From NCBI RefSeq assembly GCF_005502745.1, contig NZ_SCNL01000022.1:1-39609 (forward strand): a DNA stretch of 39,609 nt. Reading direction: 5' to 3'. Position numbers and translations under genes: made by a program. The notes below the pieces were generated by a model, which was not told the origin of the DNA, did not search any database, and saw nothing but the letters and a program-made list of their open reading frames with translations. This DNA is from Sphingomonas sp. 3P27F8 (lineage in GTDB: Bacteria > Pseudomonadota > Alphaproteobacteria > Sphingomonadales > Sphingomonadaceae). Shown here one piece after another: positions 23,395 through 30,744 of this stretch (positions are counted from its first letter, which is position 1; every line of letters begins with the position of its first letter).

Positions 23395-23946
23395 TCAATG
23401 CGGCAGCGCGCCCTCTTCCACCTTTTCGACCCAGTGCGGAAAGAAGCTCGGCTGACGCGATGACCAGCCCGAAGCCGTCGCCGCCGCCTCGCTGATCGAC
23501 TGGAGCAGCTTGCGCCGCAATTCCGGGTGGAGATGCGGAAGCGCGGCGGCGGCGCAAAAAGCGCCGGGCAGCCACGGCCGCACGCTCGCGCCGATCAACC
23601 GCTCATACAGGAATCGATAGGCGGAGAAGGTCGGTAACCGCCCTTGCCCGAGATCGAAGGCGCTGACGGTGACGAGCGGCGCAAGAAACACCTCCACGCG
23701 ATCCAGCCCGCTGTCGTCGGGCACGAGCGCACGGATGTCGGACAACCGATCATAATGGCGGGCCTGCGCACGAATGCTCGCAGCCTCGACAACATCGCGC
23801 GACCAGCGCGCCATCGCGTCGTCGCGATCCAGCCCGATATCGAGGCTGCGCCGGACATAGCGTTGGGTTGCGGCGGCGAACCCCGCGAATTCCTTCATTT
23901 CGGCCAGCGCCATCGCGCCTTCCGCCGGCTTCATCCTGGCACTCAT
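23395..23946 (-). CDS. Uncharacterised soluble protein
   Basis: This 183-residue protein has no recognised domain. It is mostly helical by eye, without membrane segments or a signal peptide. Noticeable segments are GFAAATQRYVRRSLDIGLDR near the N-terminus, FSAYRFLYERLIGA in the middle, and HPELRRKLLQSISEAA towards the end. The genes converge: its stop is 14 bases from the end of the NUDIX gene on the other strand. A GGCGGGG stretch stands in the ribosome-site region before the ATG at 23946. Coding character is supported by strong third-position GC in this frame. No function is proposed. Confidence 0.6.
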   Translation of the reverse strand: MSARMKPAEGAMALAEMKEFAGFAAATQRYVRRSLDIGLDRDDAMARWSRDVVEAASIRAQARHYDRLSDIRALVPDDSGLDRVEVFLAPLVTVSAFDLGQGRLPTFSAYRFLYERLIGASVRPWLPGAFCAAAALPHLHPELRRKLLQSISEAAATASGWSSRQPSFFPHWVEKVEEGALPH

Positions 23947-24132
23947 CGACTCACCCCGCCTCGTACCAATTGGGCCGGATCATCATGCGCCAGGATGGTT
24001 AACACCGCCCTTAACGCCGTGATGCCCGGCGTTCATCAGTGAATCATGGAGCTTGCCGCGCCGCAACAATGGTTGCGACGAGTGGAGCGTGATTGTTATC
24101 AATGAGGCTAAGGTGCGCCTTTTGCGCAACAA

Positions 24133-24357
24133 TCAGGCGTCCTGCTGGCGCTCGGCTTCCTCGCTATAGCCCGATGAGGGCGCCGGATCCTTGCCTTTTC
24201 CCGGTTGCGTGAGCCCCGGCGGATCCGAAGCATCCATCGATTCATCCAGCGCGCTGTCGAGCTTCGCCTCCTTGTCGGAGGGGTCTTTCTTCAGGCGCCG
24301 ACGGATCGAATCGTCCTGCCCGGCATCCTGATTGGGGTGCTGATTTTCCGGCGGCAT
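24133..24357 (-). CDS. Small acidic, probably disordered protein with an ASDPP motif; likely stress-regulated
   Basis: This 74-residue hydrophilic protein is rich in Asp, Ser, Pro, Gln and Lys. The stretch ALDESMDASDPPGLTQPG carries the (F/M)-x-ASDPP-type motif seen in many short alphaproteobacterial proteins of unknown role. AAGGAG lies six bases before the ATG. A perfect EcfG-type promoter (GGAAC-N16-CGTTA, 24408-24384) sits directly upstream, between this gene and the mprF stop, so it is a strong candidate member of the general stress regulon. Disorder and composition recall desiccation- or osmotic-stress peptides, but that is inference. Confidence 0.7.
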   Translation of the reverse strand: MPPENQHPNQDAGQDDSIRRRLKKDPSDKEAKLDSALDESMDASDPPGLTQPGKGKDPAPSSGYSEEAERQQDA

Positions 24358-24382
24358 CGCGCTCTCCTTATGTGTGGAAAGA

Positions 24383-24408
24383 TAACGCGGACCGCCGCGC
24401 CGCGTTCC
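24383..24408 (-). promoter_or_regulatory. Sigma-EcfG-type promoter of the small acidic protein
   Basis: On the minus strand GGAAC (24408-24404), a 16-base spacer and CGTTA (24387-24383). The -35 box begins eight bases beyond the mprF stop. The same stretch has a 7-bp dyad (AACGCGG/CCGCGTT), which could also act on the mprF transcript end. Confidence 0.65.
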
Positions 24409-24415
24409 TGCCGTG

Positions 24416-26974
24416 TCAACTGTTCACCGCACCGACCAGCGCCACCAGCGCGCGCAGGCGCGGCAGCCCCCCGGGCGTGGCAATGTAGCGCGGCTCCCAT
24501 TGCGGCTGGAACTTCTCCTTGAACGCGCGCAGCCCGGTGAAACGATACAGCCGCTCGCCGCGCTCGAACAGCGTGCGCCCGATCTTCGCCCAGATCGGCG
24601 CGAGGCGGTCCTCCGGCATGCCGGACAACGGCGCGAGACCGAGGTTGAACGTCTCGTGCCCCTGCTCCCGCCCCCATTGGAACAGCCGCACGAACATCAT
24701 GTCCATCGTCCCCGCGGGCGCATCGGGGAGATGGCGCATCAGATCGACCGACATCTCCCCGCCAGAGCCATTGATCCAGATATTCGCGAAGGCGAGCAGG
24801 CGCCCCTCCTGTCGCACTACCGCGATCGGGAACCGTGCGAGATAATCGGGATCAAACGGCCCGAGGCTGAAGCGCTTCTCGTCCCCGCCCCGATCCTCCA
24901 GCCACGCATCGGAAACCGCGCGCAGCTCCGGAATGATCGCCGTCACCCCGGCCGGTGGGATGACGGCGAAGGTCAGCCCGTCGCGATCCGCCCGGCGCAG
25001 CGCGGCGCGGAAATCCTTCGCCTGTGGCCCTTCAAGCGAGAAATCGGCGAGATCGACATGCGCCTCCTCGCCATATTTCATCACCTCAAGCCCCATGTCG
25101 ATCATCAGCGGGAGCATCTCACTGCTGATCTGGTAGAAGCATAACCGCCCGTGCGCGGCATCACAGGCGTGACGGATCGCCCAGACGAGTTCGCCCCACG
25201 CCGCCTCCGGCCCCACCGGATCGCCCATCACCATCCAGGTGCGCCCGCGCAGGCGATACATCAGGAAAGCATCCCCGGCGGCGGAGATGACGAAGCTTTT
25301 GTCTCCGGTGAAGGCGAGATTGCCGTCGGTGCGCGCATTATGCGCGAGCGCCACCCGCGCTACGCTGTCCGGCAGATCGGCGCTGGATGCCGGTCGGGCG
25401 TTGCGGCCGACGAGCAGGTGCCAGATCGCGATCGCCGCCATCAATACGCCCGCCGCGAAGGTGGCACGCAGGAAGCGCGGCGCATTGCCGTGCAGCGCGA
25501 ACTTCCACCACAGATCGTCGCTGTATGGCACGCGCTTGTACGCGAAGAAGCCGGCCCAGGCGCTCAGCGCCAGCGCCGCCGCCGCCCCCGCCAGCCAGCG
25601 CCCGTCGAGCGGCTCGGTGGCGATTCCGCCGCGCCGGTAAAAGGCCGGGCGCGCATATTGCAGCACCACCAGCACCACGAACTGCAACGCCGCCTCTTCG
25701 TAATCCAGCCCCTTGAGCAGCGAGAAGACGATCCCCGCCACCAGCAGGATGCGCGCCAGCACGAAGCCGCTGCGCAGCCGCGCGTTGAGCGCGGGGGCGA
25801 CGAGCAGCATCAGCGTGCCCACCAGGCTGCCCGCGAGATGCGATCCCTCGATGAACGGCAACGGCAGCATCTCGTCGAGATCGGTCAGTCGCTCGTGCGC
25901 ACCGGGCAGCGCGCCGGAAACCAGCAGGATGAAGCCCGCGACGAACACCAGCAGCGTGATGGCATTGGGCGCGAGCGCCCTCCCCACCCGGTCGAGCATC
26001 GAAAGCCCCGCGCCGATCGGCCGCCGCAGCGCGCTCGCCTCGCGCAGCACCAGCACGATCGCGGCCAGCAGCAGCGGCAGCAGGTAATAGACCAGCCGGT
26101 AGAGCAGCAGGCCGGCAAACACGGCCGGCTTGTCCGCCGGCAGCGTCGCGAGAACCACCGCCTCGAACACGCCCAGCCCGCCCGGTACATGCGCGAACAC
26201 CGCCACGACGATCGCCAGCACATAGGCGACGAAGAAGGCGGGGTAGGCGTCCGGCGACAGCCCCGGCACCAGCACGAACAGCACCGCCGACGCCAGCATC
26301 AGATCGGCGATCGATATGCCCACCAGCGCGAAGAGCGCGCGCAAACCGGGTAGCGGCAGGTCGAAGCCTGCCACGCCGATTCGCCGGATGCCGCCCGCGC
26401 GCAGGATCGGCAGCACCGCCGCCCCCAGCAGCAGCGCCAGTCCAAAGCCATGCGCTGCCTCCGCCGCCAGCGTCCAGCGCCCGAGATGCAGCGGCGAATC
26501 CTGTATCAGCAGCGCCACGCCCGCCGTCGCCGCCACGCCGTTCCAGAAGGCGAGCGTGCCGATCGCGCCAACCTTCACCGCCTCGGCGAGCGAAAGCCCC
26601 GCCTGACCATAGATGCGGTAGCGCGCGGAATTCCCCGTCAGCAGCGACAGACCGAGGTTATAGCTGATCGCATTGCCGAGGAACGACGCGGTCGCGCCGA
26701 TATGCCACGGCTGCGGTCGCCCGATCACGCGCAATGCAATCCAGTCGTGCAGCGTAAGCAGCGTGTAACTCATCGCCGTCAGCGCTACCGCCAGTGCGAT
26801 CCGGTCCGCCGCCACCGTCCCCAGCGTCGCGCGCACGTCGCGCAGATGTACTTCGGCCAGCACGAGCCGCAGCGCGACGAAGCCCAGCGATCCCACGCAT
26901 GCCACGGCCGCCGGCAACAGCCAGCGGCGATGTCTTGCAAAAAATGCGGGAAACCCGAACCCTCGACGTTTCAT
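24416..26974 (-). CDS. mprF: MprF/LpiA-like bifunctional aminoacyl-phosphatidylglycerol synthase and flippase
   Basis: This protein of about 852 residues has roughly fourteen hydrophobic segments in the first 510 residues (flippase part; GNSARYRIYGQAGLS and FAHVPGGLGVFE are typical). A cytoplasmic GNAT-like domain follows (DUF2156; MVMGDPVGPEAAWGELVW, FYQISSEMLPLMIDMG, FNLGLAPLSGM). Such enzymes transfer lysine or alanine from tRNA to phosphatidylglycerol and flip the product, giving acid and cationic-peptide tolerance. The ATG at 26974 overlaps the DUF2147 stop (TGATG), so translation is coupled. VirJ/AcvB-like and DUF2147 genes precede it in the same operon. The amino acid used cannot be told from the sequence. 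Confidence 0.88.
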   Translation of the reverse strand: MKRRGFGFPAFFARHRRWLLPAAVACVGSLGFVALRLVLAEVHLRDVRATLGTVAADRIALAVALTAMSYTLLTLHDWIALRVIGRPQPWHIGATASFLGNAISYNLGLSLLTGNSARYRIYGQAGLSLAEAVKVGAIGTLAFWNGVAATAGVALLIQDSPLHLGRWTLAAEAAHGFGLALLLGAAVLPILRAGGIRRIGVAGFDLPLPGLRALFALVGISIADLMLASAVLFVLVPGLSPDAYPAFFVAYVLAIVVAVFAHVPGGLGVFEAVVLATLPADKPAVFAGLLLYRLVYYLLPLLLAAIVLVLREASALRRPIGAGLSMLDRVGRALAPNAITLLVFVAGFILLVSGALPGAHERLTDLDEMLPLPFIEGSHLAGSLVGTLMLLVAPALNARLRSGFVLARILLVAGIVFSLLKGLDYEEAALQFVVLVVLQYARPAFYRRGGIATEPLDGRWLAGAAAALALSAWAGFFAYKRVPYSDDLWWKFALHGNAPRFLRATFAAGVLMAAIAIWHLLVGRNARPASSADLPDSVARVALAHNARTDGNLAFTGDKSFVISAAGDAFLMYRLRGRTWMVMGDPVGPEAAWGELVWAIRHACDAAHGRLCFYQISSEMLPLMIDMGLEVMKYGEEAHVDLADFSLEGPQAKDFRAALRRADRDGLTFAVIPPAGVTAIIPELRAVSDAWLEDRGGDEKRFSLGPFDPDYLARFPIAVVRQEGRLLAFANIWINGSGGEMSVDLMRHLPDAPAGTMDMMFVRLFQWGREQGHETFNLGLAPLSGMPEDRLAPIWAKIGRTLFERGERLYRFTGLRAFKEKFQPQWEPRYIATPGGLPRLRALVALVGAVNS

Positions 26975-27384
26975 CAGCGCAGCCGATGCCACTCCTGCGA
27001 GCGGCAGAAATATTGCCGCAGGAGGCAACTCGATATCCGCAGGCGATCAGGCGCGACAAGGCTGATGCGCGAGGGAAAGCTGCGTTTCATGTCAGGCGCG
27101 AACAGCCGCCCGGACCATGAGCCGTTGCCGCTCGGATGATAATCGCGCAGCAATTGCGTGCCCACCAGATGCGCAAGCCCGGCCGCACGCGCGTTCGCCT
27201 GGGCTCGATCATTGGCCCAGACGATCGTCCCGCATATGCCGTTCGCGCATGCGGCGGTGCGCACCGCGAGCGTGCCGCGCGGATTGCTCCATATCCCGAA
27301 CGGCACGACCGTGCCGGCCGCAAGGCCCGGCAACGCGAATGCCGCGCCCAGCACGGCAGCCGCAGCGATCTTCCAGCGCATCAT
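26974..27384 (-). CDS. DUF2147-family secreted protein
   Basis: This 136-residue protein has a signal peptide (AAAAVLGAAFALPGLAAG) and the DUF2147 pattern. It opens with GIWSNPRGTLAV, then a Cys pair around CANGICGTIVW, then GTQLLRDYHPSGNGSWSGRLFAP, and ends with LRQYFCRSQEWHRL. The family is periplasmic with a small beta-barrel-like fold and no firm function. It sits between the virJ/acvB-like gene (ATGA overlap) and mprF (TGATG overlap). This three-gene coupling implies a joint role in aminoacyl-lipid handling (inference). Confidence 0.8.
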   Translation of the reverse strand: MMRWKIAAAAVLGAAFALPGLAAGTVVPFGIWSNPRGTLAVRTAACANGICGTIVWANDRAQANARAAGLAHLVGTQLLRDYHPSGNGSWSGRLFAPDMKRSFPSRISLVAPDRLRISSCLLRQYFCRSQEWHRLR

Positions 27385-28160
27385 CCCCTGCCCTTCGATT
27401 CCCGCACCGGCATTGCTGTCACGCGGGTGATCGCTTCCATTACATTGTGCACGATCGCATCGGTATCGAAATCTAGGAAATGTCCGCCGGGCATGGCGAT
27501 GTTCGTCACATTCGGCTGGCGTGCGCCGGCACAGGCGCTGTCGGTTTCCTCCACGCCATGGATGCAGGTGAGCGGCGCCCAGGTGATCGCGCGAATGCCA
27601 TGCAGCGCATCGCTGTCCGGCGTGCCGAGGTAGGTGATATTGCTGGGATCGCTGCGAAAGAACACCTGCCGCCCCGGCACGACCAACACCACCGCCGCAA
27701 CGTGCCGGCGCAGATCGGCGGGCAGCGCGGGGAGCGCGGCGGCGAGCACGTCGGCGCCGAACGAGCGGCCGATCAGTACCAGTCGCCGCGTATGCGGCTC
27801 GGCCAGCGCGGTGCGGATCGCACCGGCGATGATAGCCTCGGTTTCGGCCGTGCTTCGCCGTACCCGGAAGGCGACCGGCGTGTTGAAACCGATCACGGGA
27901 ATCCCGCGCGCCGCCAGCCGATCCGTCATCGTCTCGCCCGGGCCGAAGCGCAGGCCCATGTCGCCGGAAAGATACAGCGCCGCGACATCGCCTCTCGTCG
28001 GACCGTGCGCCGGGGTGCGTTCATAGGGATCGAGATCGAAATAGCTGCCCCGCCACAAGGCACCGCCGATCATCAGCACGATCACGCCAATCGCGATCGC
28101 GAGCCAGCGCAACCAGCGGCCAGGGCGCGTTAGCGCGTGGATGTGCCGTCTCCCGTGCAT
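27381..28160 (-). CDS. VirJ/AcvB-like periplasmic serine hydrolase
   Basis: This protein of about 259 residues has an N-terminal membrane anchor (WLAIAIGVIVLMIGGALW) and an alpha/beta-hydrolase domain. It carries LYLSGDMGLRFG, the nucleophile elbow LIGRSFGADV (Ser) and a late His in MPGGHFLDFD. The GRSFGAD and SGDxG motifs are those of the VirJ/AcvB family. In Agrobacterium and Rhizobium, AcvB/AtvA is encoded with LpiA (MprF) and hydrolyses lysyl-phosphatidylglycerol in the periplasm, balancing its synthesis. The same pairing here supports that function. I choose ATG at 28160; a GTG at 28190 is an alternative. It is divergent from imuA. Confidence 0.83.
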   Translation of the reverse strand: MHGRRHIHALTRPGRWLRWLAIAIGVIVLMIGGALWRGSYFDLDPYERTPAHGPTRGDVAALYLSGDMGLRFGPGETMTDRLAARGIPVIGFNTPVAFRVRRSTAETEAIIAGAIRTALAEPHTRRLVLIGRSFGADVLAAALPALPADLRRHVAAVVLVVPGRQVFFRSDPSNITYLGTPDSDALHGIRAITWAPLTCIHGVEETDSACAGARQPNVTNIAMPGGHFLDFDTDAIVHNVMEAITRVTAMPVRESKGRG

Positions 28161-28256
28161 GATCGTCCCGTAGCAATGTTGATCCCGCACGGCAGTTTCA
28201 ATGACATGACGAAATTGTCACTTCCACAAGTTGCGATTGACTCGCCGGTTTTGTGA

Positions 28257-28271
28257 GAACAAATTAGGAAC
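28257..28271 (+). promoter_or_regulatory. LexA (SOS) box upstream of imuA
   Basis: GAAC-AAATTAG-GAAC at 28257-28271 is exactly GAAC-N7-GAAC, the reverse complement of the alphaproteobacterial GTTC-N7-GTTC LexA operator. It ends 28 bases before the imuA GTG. An overlapping GAACATTGTTC palindrome (28268-28278) extends the site. Confidence 0.8.
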
Positions 28272-28298
28272 ATTGTTCTCCTTGCGAGTCGTGTTTCC

Positions 28299-29060
28299 GT
28301 GCCCAGCCCTGCCGTCATTGCCCAACTTCGCGAGACGCTGCGCACGATCGAGGGCGACGGGCACCGCCGGCGTGAGGTGATGCCGTTCGGAATCGAGGCG
28401 CTGGATGCGCGGCTTGCGGCCGGCGGCCTGCGGCTCGATGCGCTGCACGAGATTGCGCCGGCCACCCCCAGCCTGGCCGACGATGCCTGCGCCACGTTGC
28501 TCATGGCCGGCATCGCCGCGCGGGCATGGGGGCCGATCCTGTGGGTGGTGCACCGCCGCGATCTGTTCGCGCCTGGCCTCTATCAGGCGGGGCTCTCGCC
28601 GGAACGCGTGATCTACGCCGAGGCGCGCGACGATGCCGAGCTGCTGGCGCTGATGGAGGAAGGCATCCGCCACCGCGGCCTGGGCGCGGTGCTGGGCGAA
28701 GCCAAGCGTGCCGCCATGGGCTCCACCCGCCGCCTGCAACTCGCCGCCGAGGGCGGGCGCACGATCGCGCTGCTGATGAAGCGACATGCGCGGGAGGGCG
28801 GAGATCCGCTCGCGGTGCCATCCGCCGCGATCACGCGCTGGCGCGTCGCCGCCGCCCCGTCCGCACCGCTTCCCACCAGGGGGTTGGCGGGCGGTATCGG
28901 CCGCGCGCGCTGGCACCTTTCGCTCGCCCGCCAGCGCGGCGGCGATCCATTCGATCTGATCGTGGAGGCCGTGGATGAAACGGGTCGCCTCGCTCTACCT
29001 GCCGCACTGGTCGATCGACCGCGTCGTCAGGTCGGAGCGGCGCACGCCACCGCCGCCTGA
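28299..29060 (+). CDS. imuA: ImuA, RecA-like mutasome protein
   Basis: This 253-residue protein is of the SOS mutasome type. It has a degenerate RecA-like core without a clean Walker A (TPSLADDACATLLMAGIAARAWGPILWV occupies its place), followed by LFAPGLYQAGLSPERVIYAEARDDAELLALMEEGIRH and a beta-rich C-terminus. The GTG start is inferred from family length and the LexA box 28 bases upstream. The 3' end overlaps imuB by 86 bases. ImuA, ImuB and DnaE2 together do damage-induced mutagenic synthesis, as shown in Caulobacter and Mycobacterium relatives. Confidence 0.87.
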   Translation: MPSPAVIAQLRETLRTIEGDGHRRREVMPFGIEALDARLAAGGLRLDALHEIAPATPSLADDACATLLMAGIAARAWGPILWVVHRRDLFAPGLYQAGLSPERVIYAEARDDAELLALMEEGIRHRGLGAVLGEAKRAAMGSTRRLQLAAEGGRTIALLMKRHAREGGDPLAVPSAAITRWRVAAAPSAPLPTRGLAGGIGRARWHLSLARQRGGDPFDLIVEAVDETGRLALPAALVDRPRRQVGAAHATAA

Positions 29061-30738
29061 CGCGCTGGGGCCTGCACCAATCCATGCGCCGCGTCCGGCC
29101 GATCGCATCACCGGCTGGCGACCCGGCGCGCGCTGGGCGAAGGGCGGGCGCGGCGTCGTACCGGCCTTTTCGCCTGGCGGCACGCCGCTCGTCACCGCCC
29201 ACAAGATCGGCAGTCGCGTCCAGATCGCCGCTGTCTCTCCGGCGGCCGCCGCGCTGGGCATCGCGCCCGGCATGGCGCTGACGCAGGCGCGGGCGTCCGT
29301 GCCGGGGCTGGACGTGCGCGATGCCGATCCCGTCGGCGACCGCGCCGATCTGGAGCGCCTCGCATTTGCCCTTGCCCGCCGCTGGACGCCGATCGTGGCG
29401 ATTGCCGATCCCGATAGCCTGTTCCTCGACATCACCGGCGTCTCCCATCTCCACGGTGGCGAGACGCGAATGGCGGGGCGCATCGTTCGAATGCTGGCCC
29501 GGATCGGCATCGCCGCCCGCATCGCGGTGGCCGACACCAGTGGCGCAGCCTGGGCGCTGGCGCATTACGGAAAGGCATCAGGCGCGCATTCTGCGCCCCA
29601 CTCACCCACCTCGAAAGACCGCATGGATGGTGAAAGGGGCATTATCGTCGTCTCTCCCGCCGCCCATCGTGCCGCCCTTTCTCCCCTCCCGGTCGCCGCG
29701 CTGCGGCTCGATGACGAGGCGCTGGAACTGCTCGACCGGCTCGGTATCGAGCGTATCGACGAGTTGCTGGCGCTGCCGCGCGCCCCGCTGGTGCGCAGGT
29801 TCGGCGCCGCGATCACGCGACGGCTGGATGAGGCAACCGGGCTAGCCGCCGAACCGCTCACCCCGATCATGCCGCAGCAGCCGATCAGCGTGGAGCGCCG
29901 CTTCGCCGAGCCGATCGCCACCGCCGAGGCGATCGATCACTGGCTGGGCGGCCTGACCGGCGAGCTTGCGACCGCGCTCGCCCGCGAGGGGCTGGGCGCG
30001 CGCGCGCTGCTATTTGTCGCGGAGCGCCTCGATCATCAGGCGCAGGTGCTGCGCATCGGCTTCGCCCGCGCGACCCGCGATGCGGCGCATATCCGCCGCC
30101 TGATCGCACGCCGGATCGAGGAGATCGAACCCGGCTACGGCATTGAGACGCTCGCGCTCCACATCCGCCGCGCCGAGCCGCTCGGCCCCCAGACGCTGGG
30201 CGCAGCGCTGGCGGAGAAGCAGACCCCGGACCTCGCGCCGCTGGTGGATGCGCTCGCCAACCGCATCGGCCATGCGCGGCTGTGGCGGCAGCGCCCGGTG
30301 GAAAGCGATGTGCCCGAGCGCGCCGTCGCCGCCACGCCGCCGCTGGATCCGCCCGCCGGAGACCCCACGCGGCTGAAGCTCGACGATGTGCGCCGGCTCG
30401 ACGAGCGGCCGCCCGATCACCCGTGGCACCCGCGCTGGCCCCGGCCCGTACGGCTGCTGCATCGCCCCGAGCTGCTCGATCACGTCCTTGCCGAACTGCC
30501 CGATCAGCCGCCGCGCCGTTTCACCTGGCGTGGCGAGCGGCATCAGGTGGTGCGCGGGGACGGGCCGGAACGGATCACCGGCGAATGGTGGCGGCGCGGC
30601 GCGGAACGGGATGCCGTGCGCGATTATTTCCGGGTGGAGGATGAAGCGGGCCGCCGCTTCTGGCTGTTCCGACGCGGCGATGGCGTGCGCCCCGAGACGG
30701 GGGATCTCGGCTGGTTTATCCACGGCACGTTCGGGTGA
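28975..30738 (+). CDS. imuB: ImuB, Y-family polymerase-like mutasome protein
   Basis: This 587-residue protein resembles DNA polymerase Y-family members in fold but lacks the usual run of catalytic acidic residues, which is normal for ImuB. The N-terminal MKRVASLYLPHW, the segment GIAPGMALTQARASVPGL, and FLDITGVSHLHGGE match the family. So do the helix-hairpin-helix-like LLDRLGIERIDELLALPR and the long C-terminal region. It tethers DnaE2 to the sliding clamp and to ImuA. The gene begins inside imuA (86-base overlap) and its TGA is six bases before the dnaE2 ATG, giving a tight SOS operon. Confidence 0.9.
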   Translation: MKRVASLYLPHWSIDRVVRSERRTPPPPDALGPAPIHAPRPADRITGWRPGARWAKGGRGVVPAFSPGGTPLVTAHKIGSRVQIAAVSPAAAALGIAPGMALTQARASVPGLDVRDADPVGDRADLERLAFALARRWTPIVAIADPDSLFLDITGVSHLHGGETRMAGRIVRMLARIGIAARIAVADTSGAAWALAHYGKASGAHSAPHSPTSKDRMDGERGIIVVSPAAHRAALSPLPVAALRLDDEALELLDRLGIERIDELLALPRAPLVRRFGAAITRRLDEATGLAAEPLTPIMPQQPISVERRFAEPIATAEAIDHWLGGLTGELATALAREGLGARALLFVAERLDHQAQVLRIGFARATRDAAHIRRLIARRIEEIEPGYGIETLALHIRRAEPLGPQTLGAALAEKQTPDLAPLVDALANRIGHARLWRQRPVESDVPERAVAATPPLDPPAGDPTRLKLDDVRRLDERPPDHPWHPRWPRPVRLLHRPELLDHVLAELPDQPPRRFTWRGERHQVVRGDGPERITGEWWRRGAERDAVRDYFRVEDEAGRRFWLFRRGDGVRPETGDLGWFIHGTFG

Positions 30739-30744
30739 TGCAGG

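Noticed and set aside
24384..24406. Rho-independent terminator for mprF
   Set aside because: The 7-bp dyad has only a weak ATCTTTCC tail and coincides with the much better EcfG-type promoter, so it is listed as a promoter.
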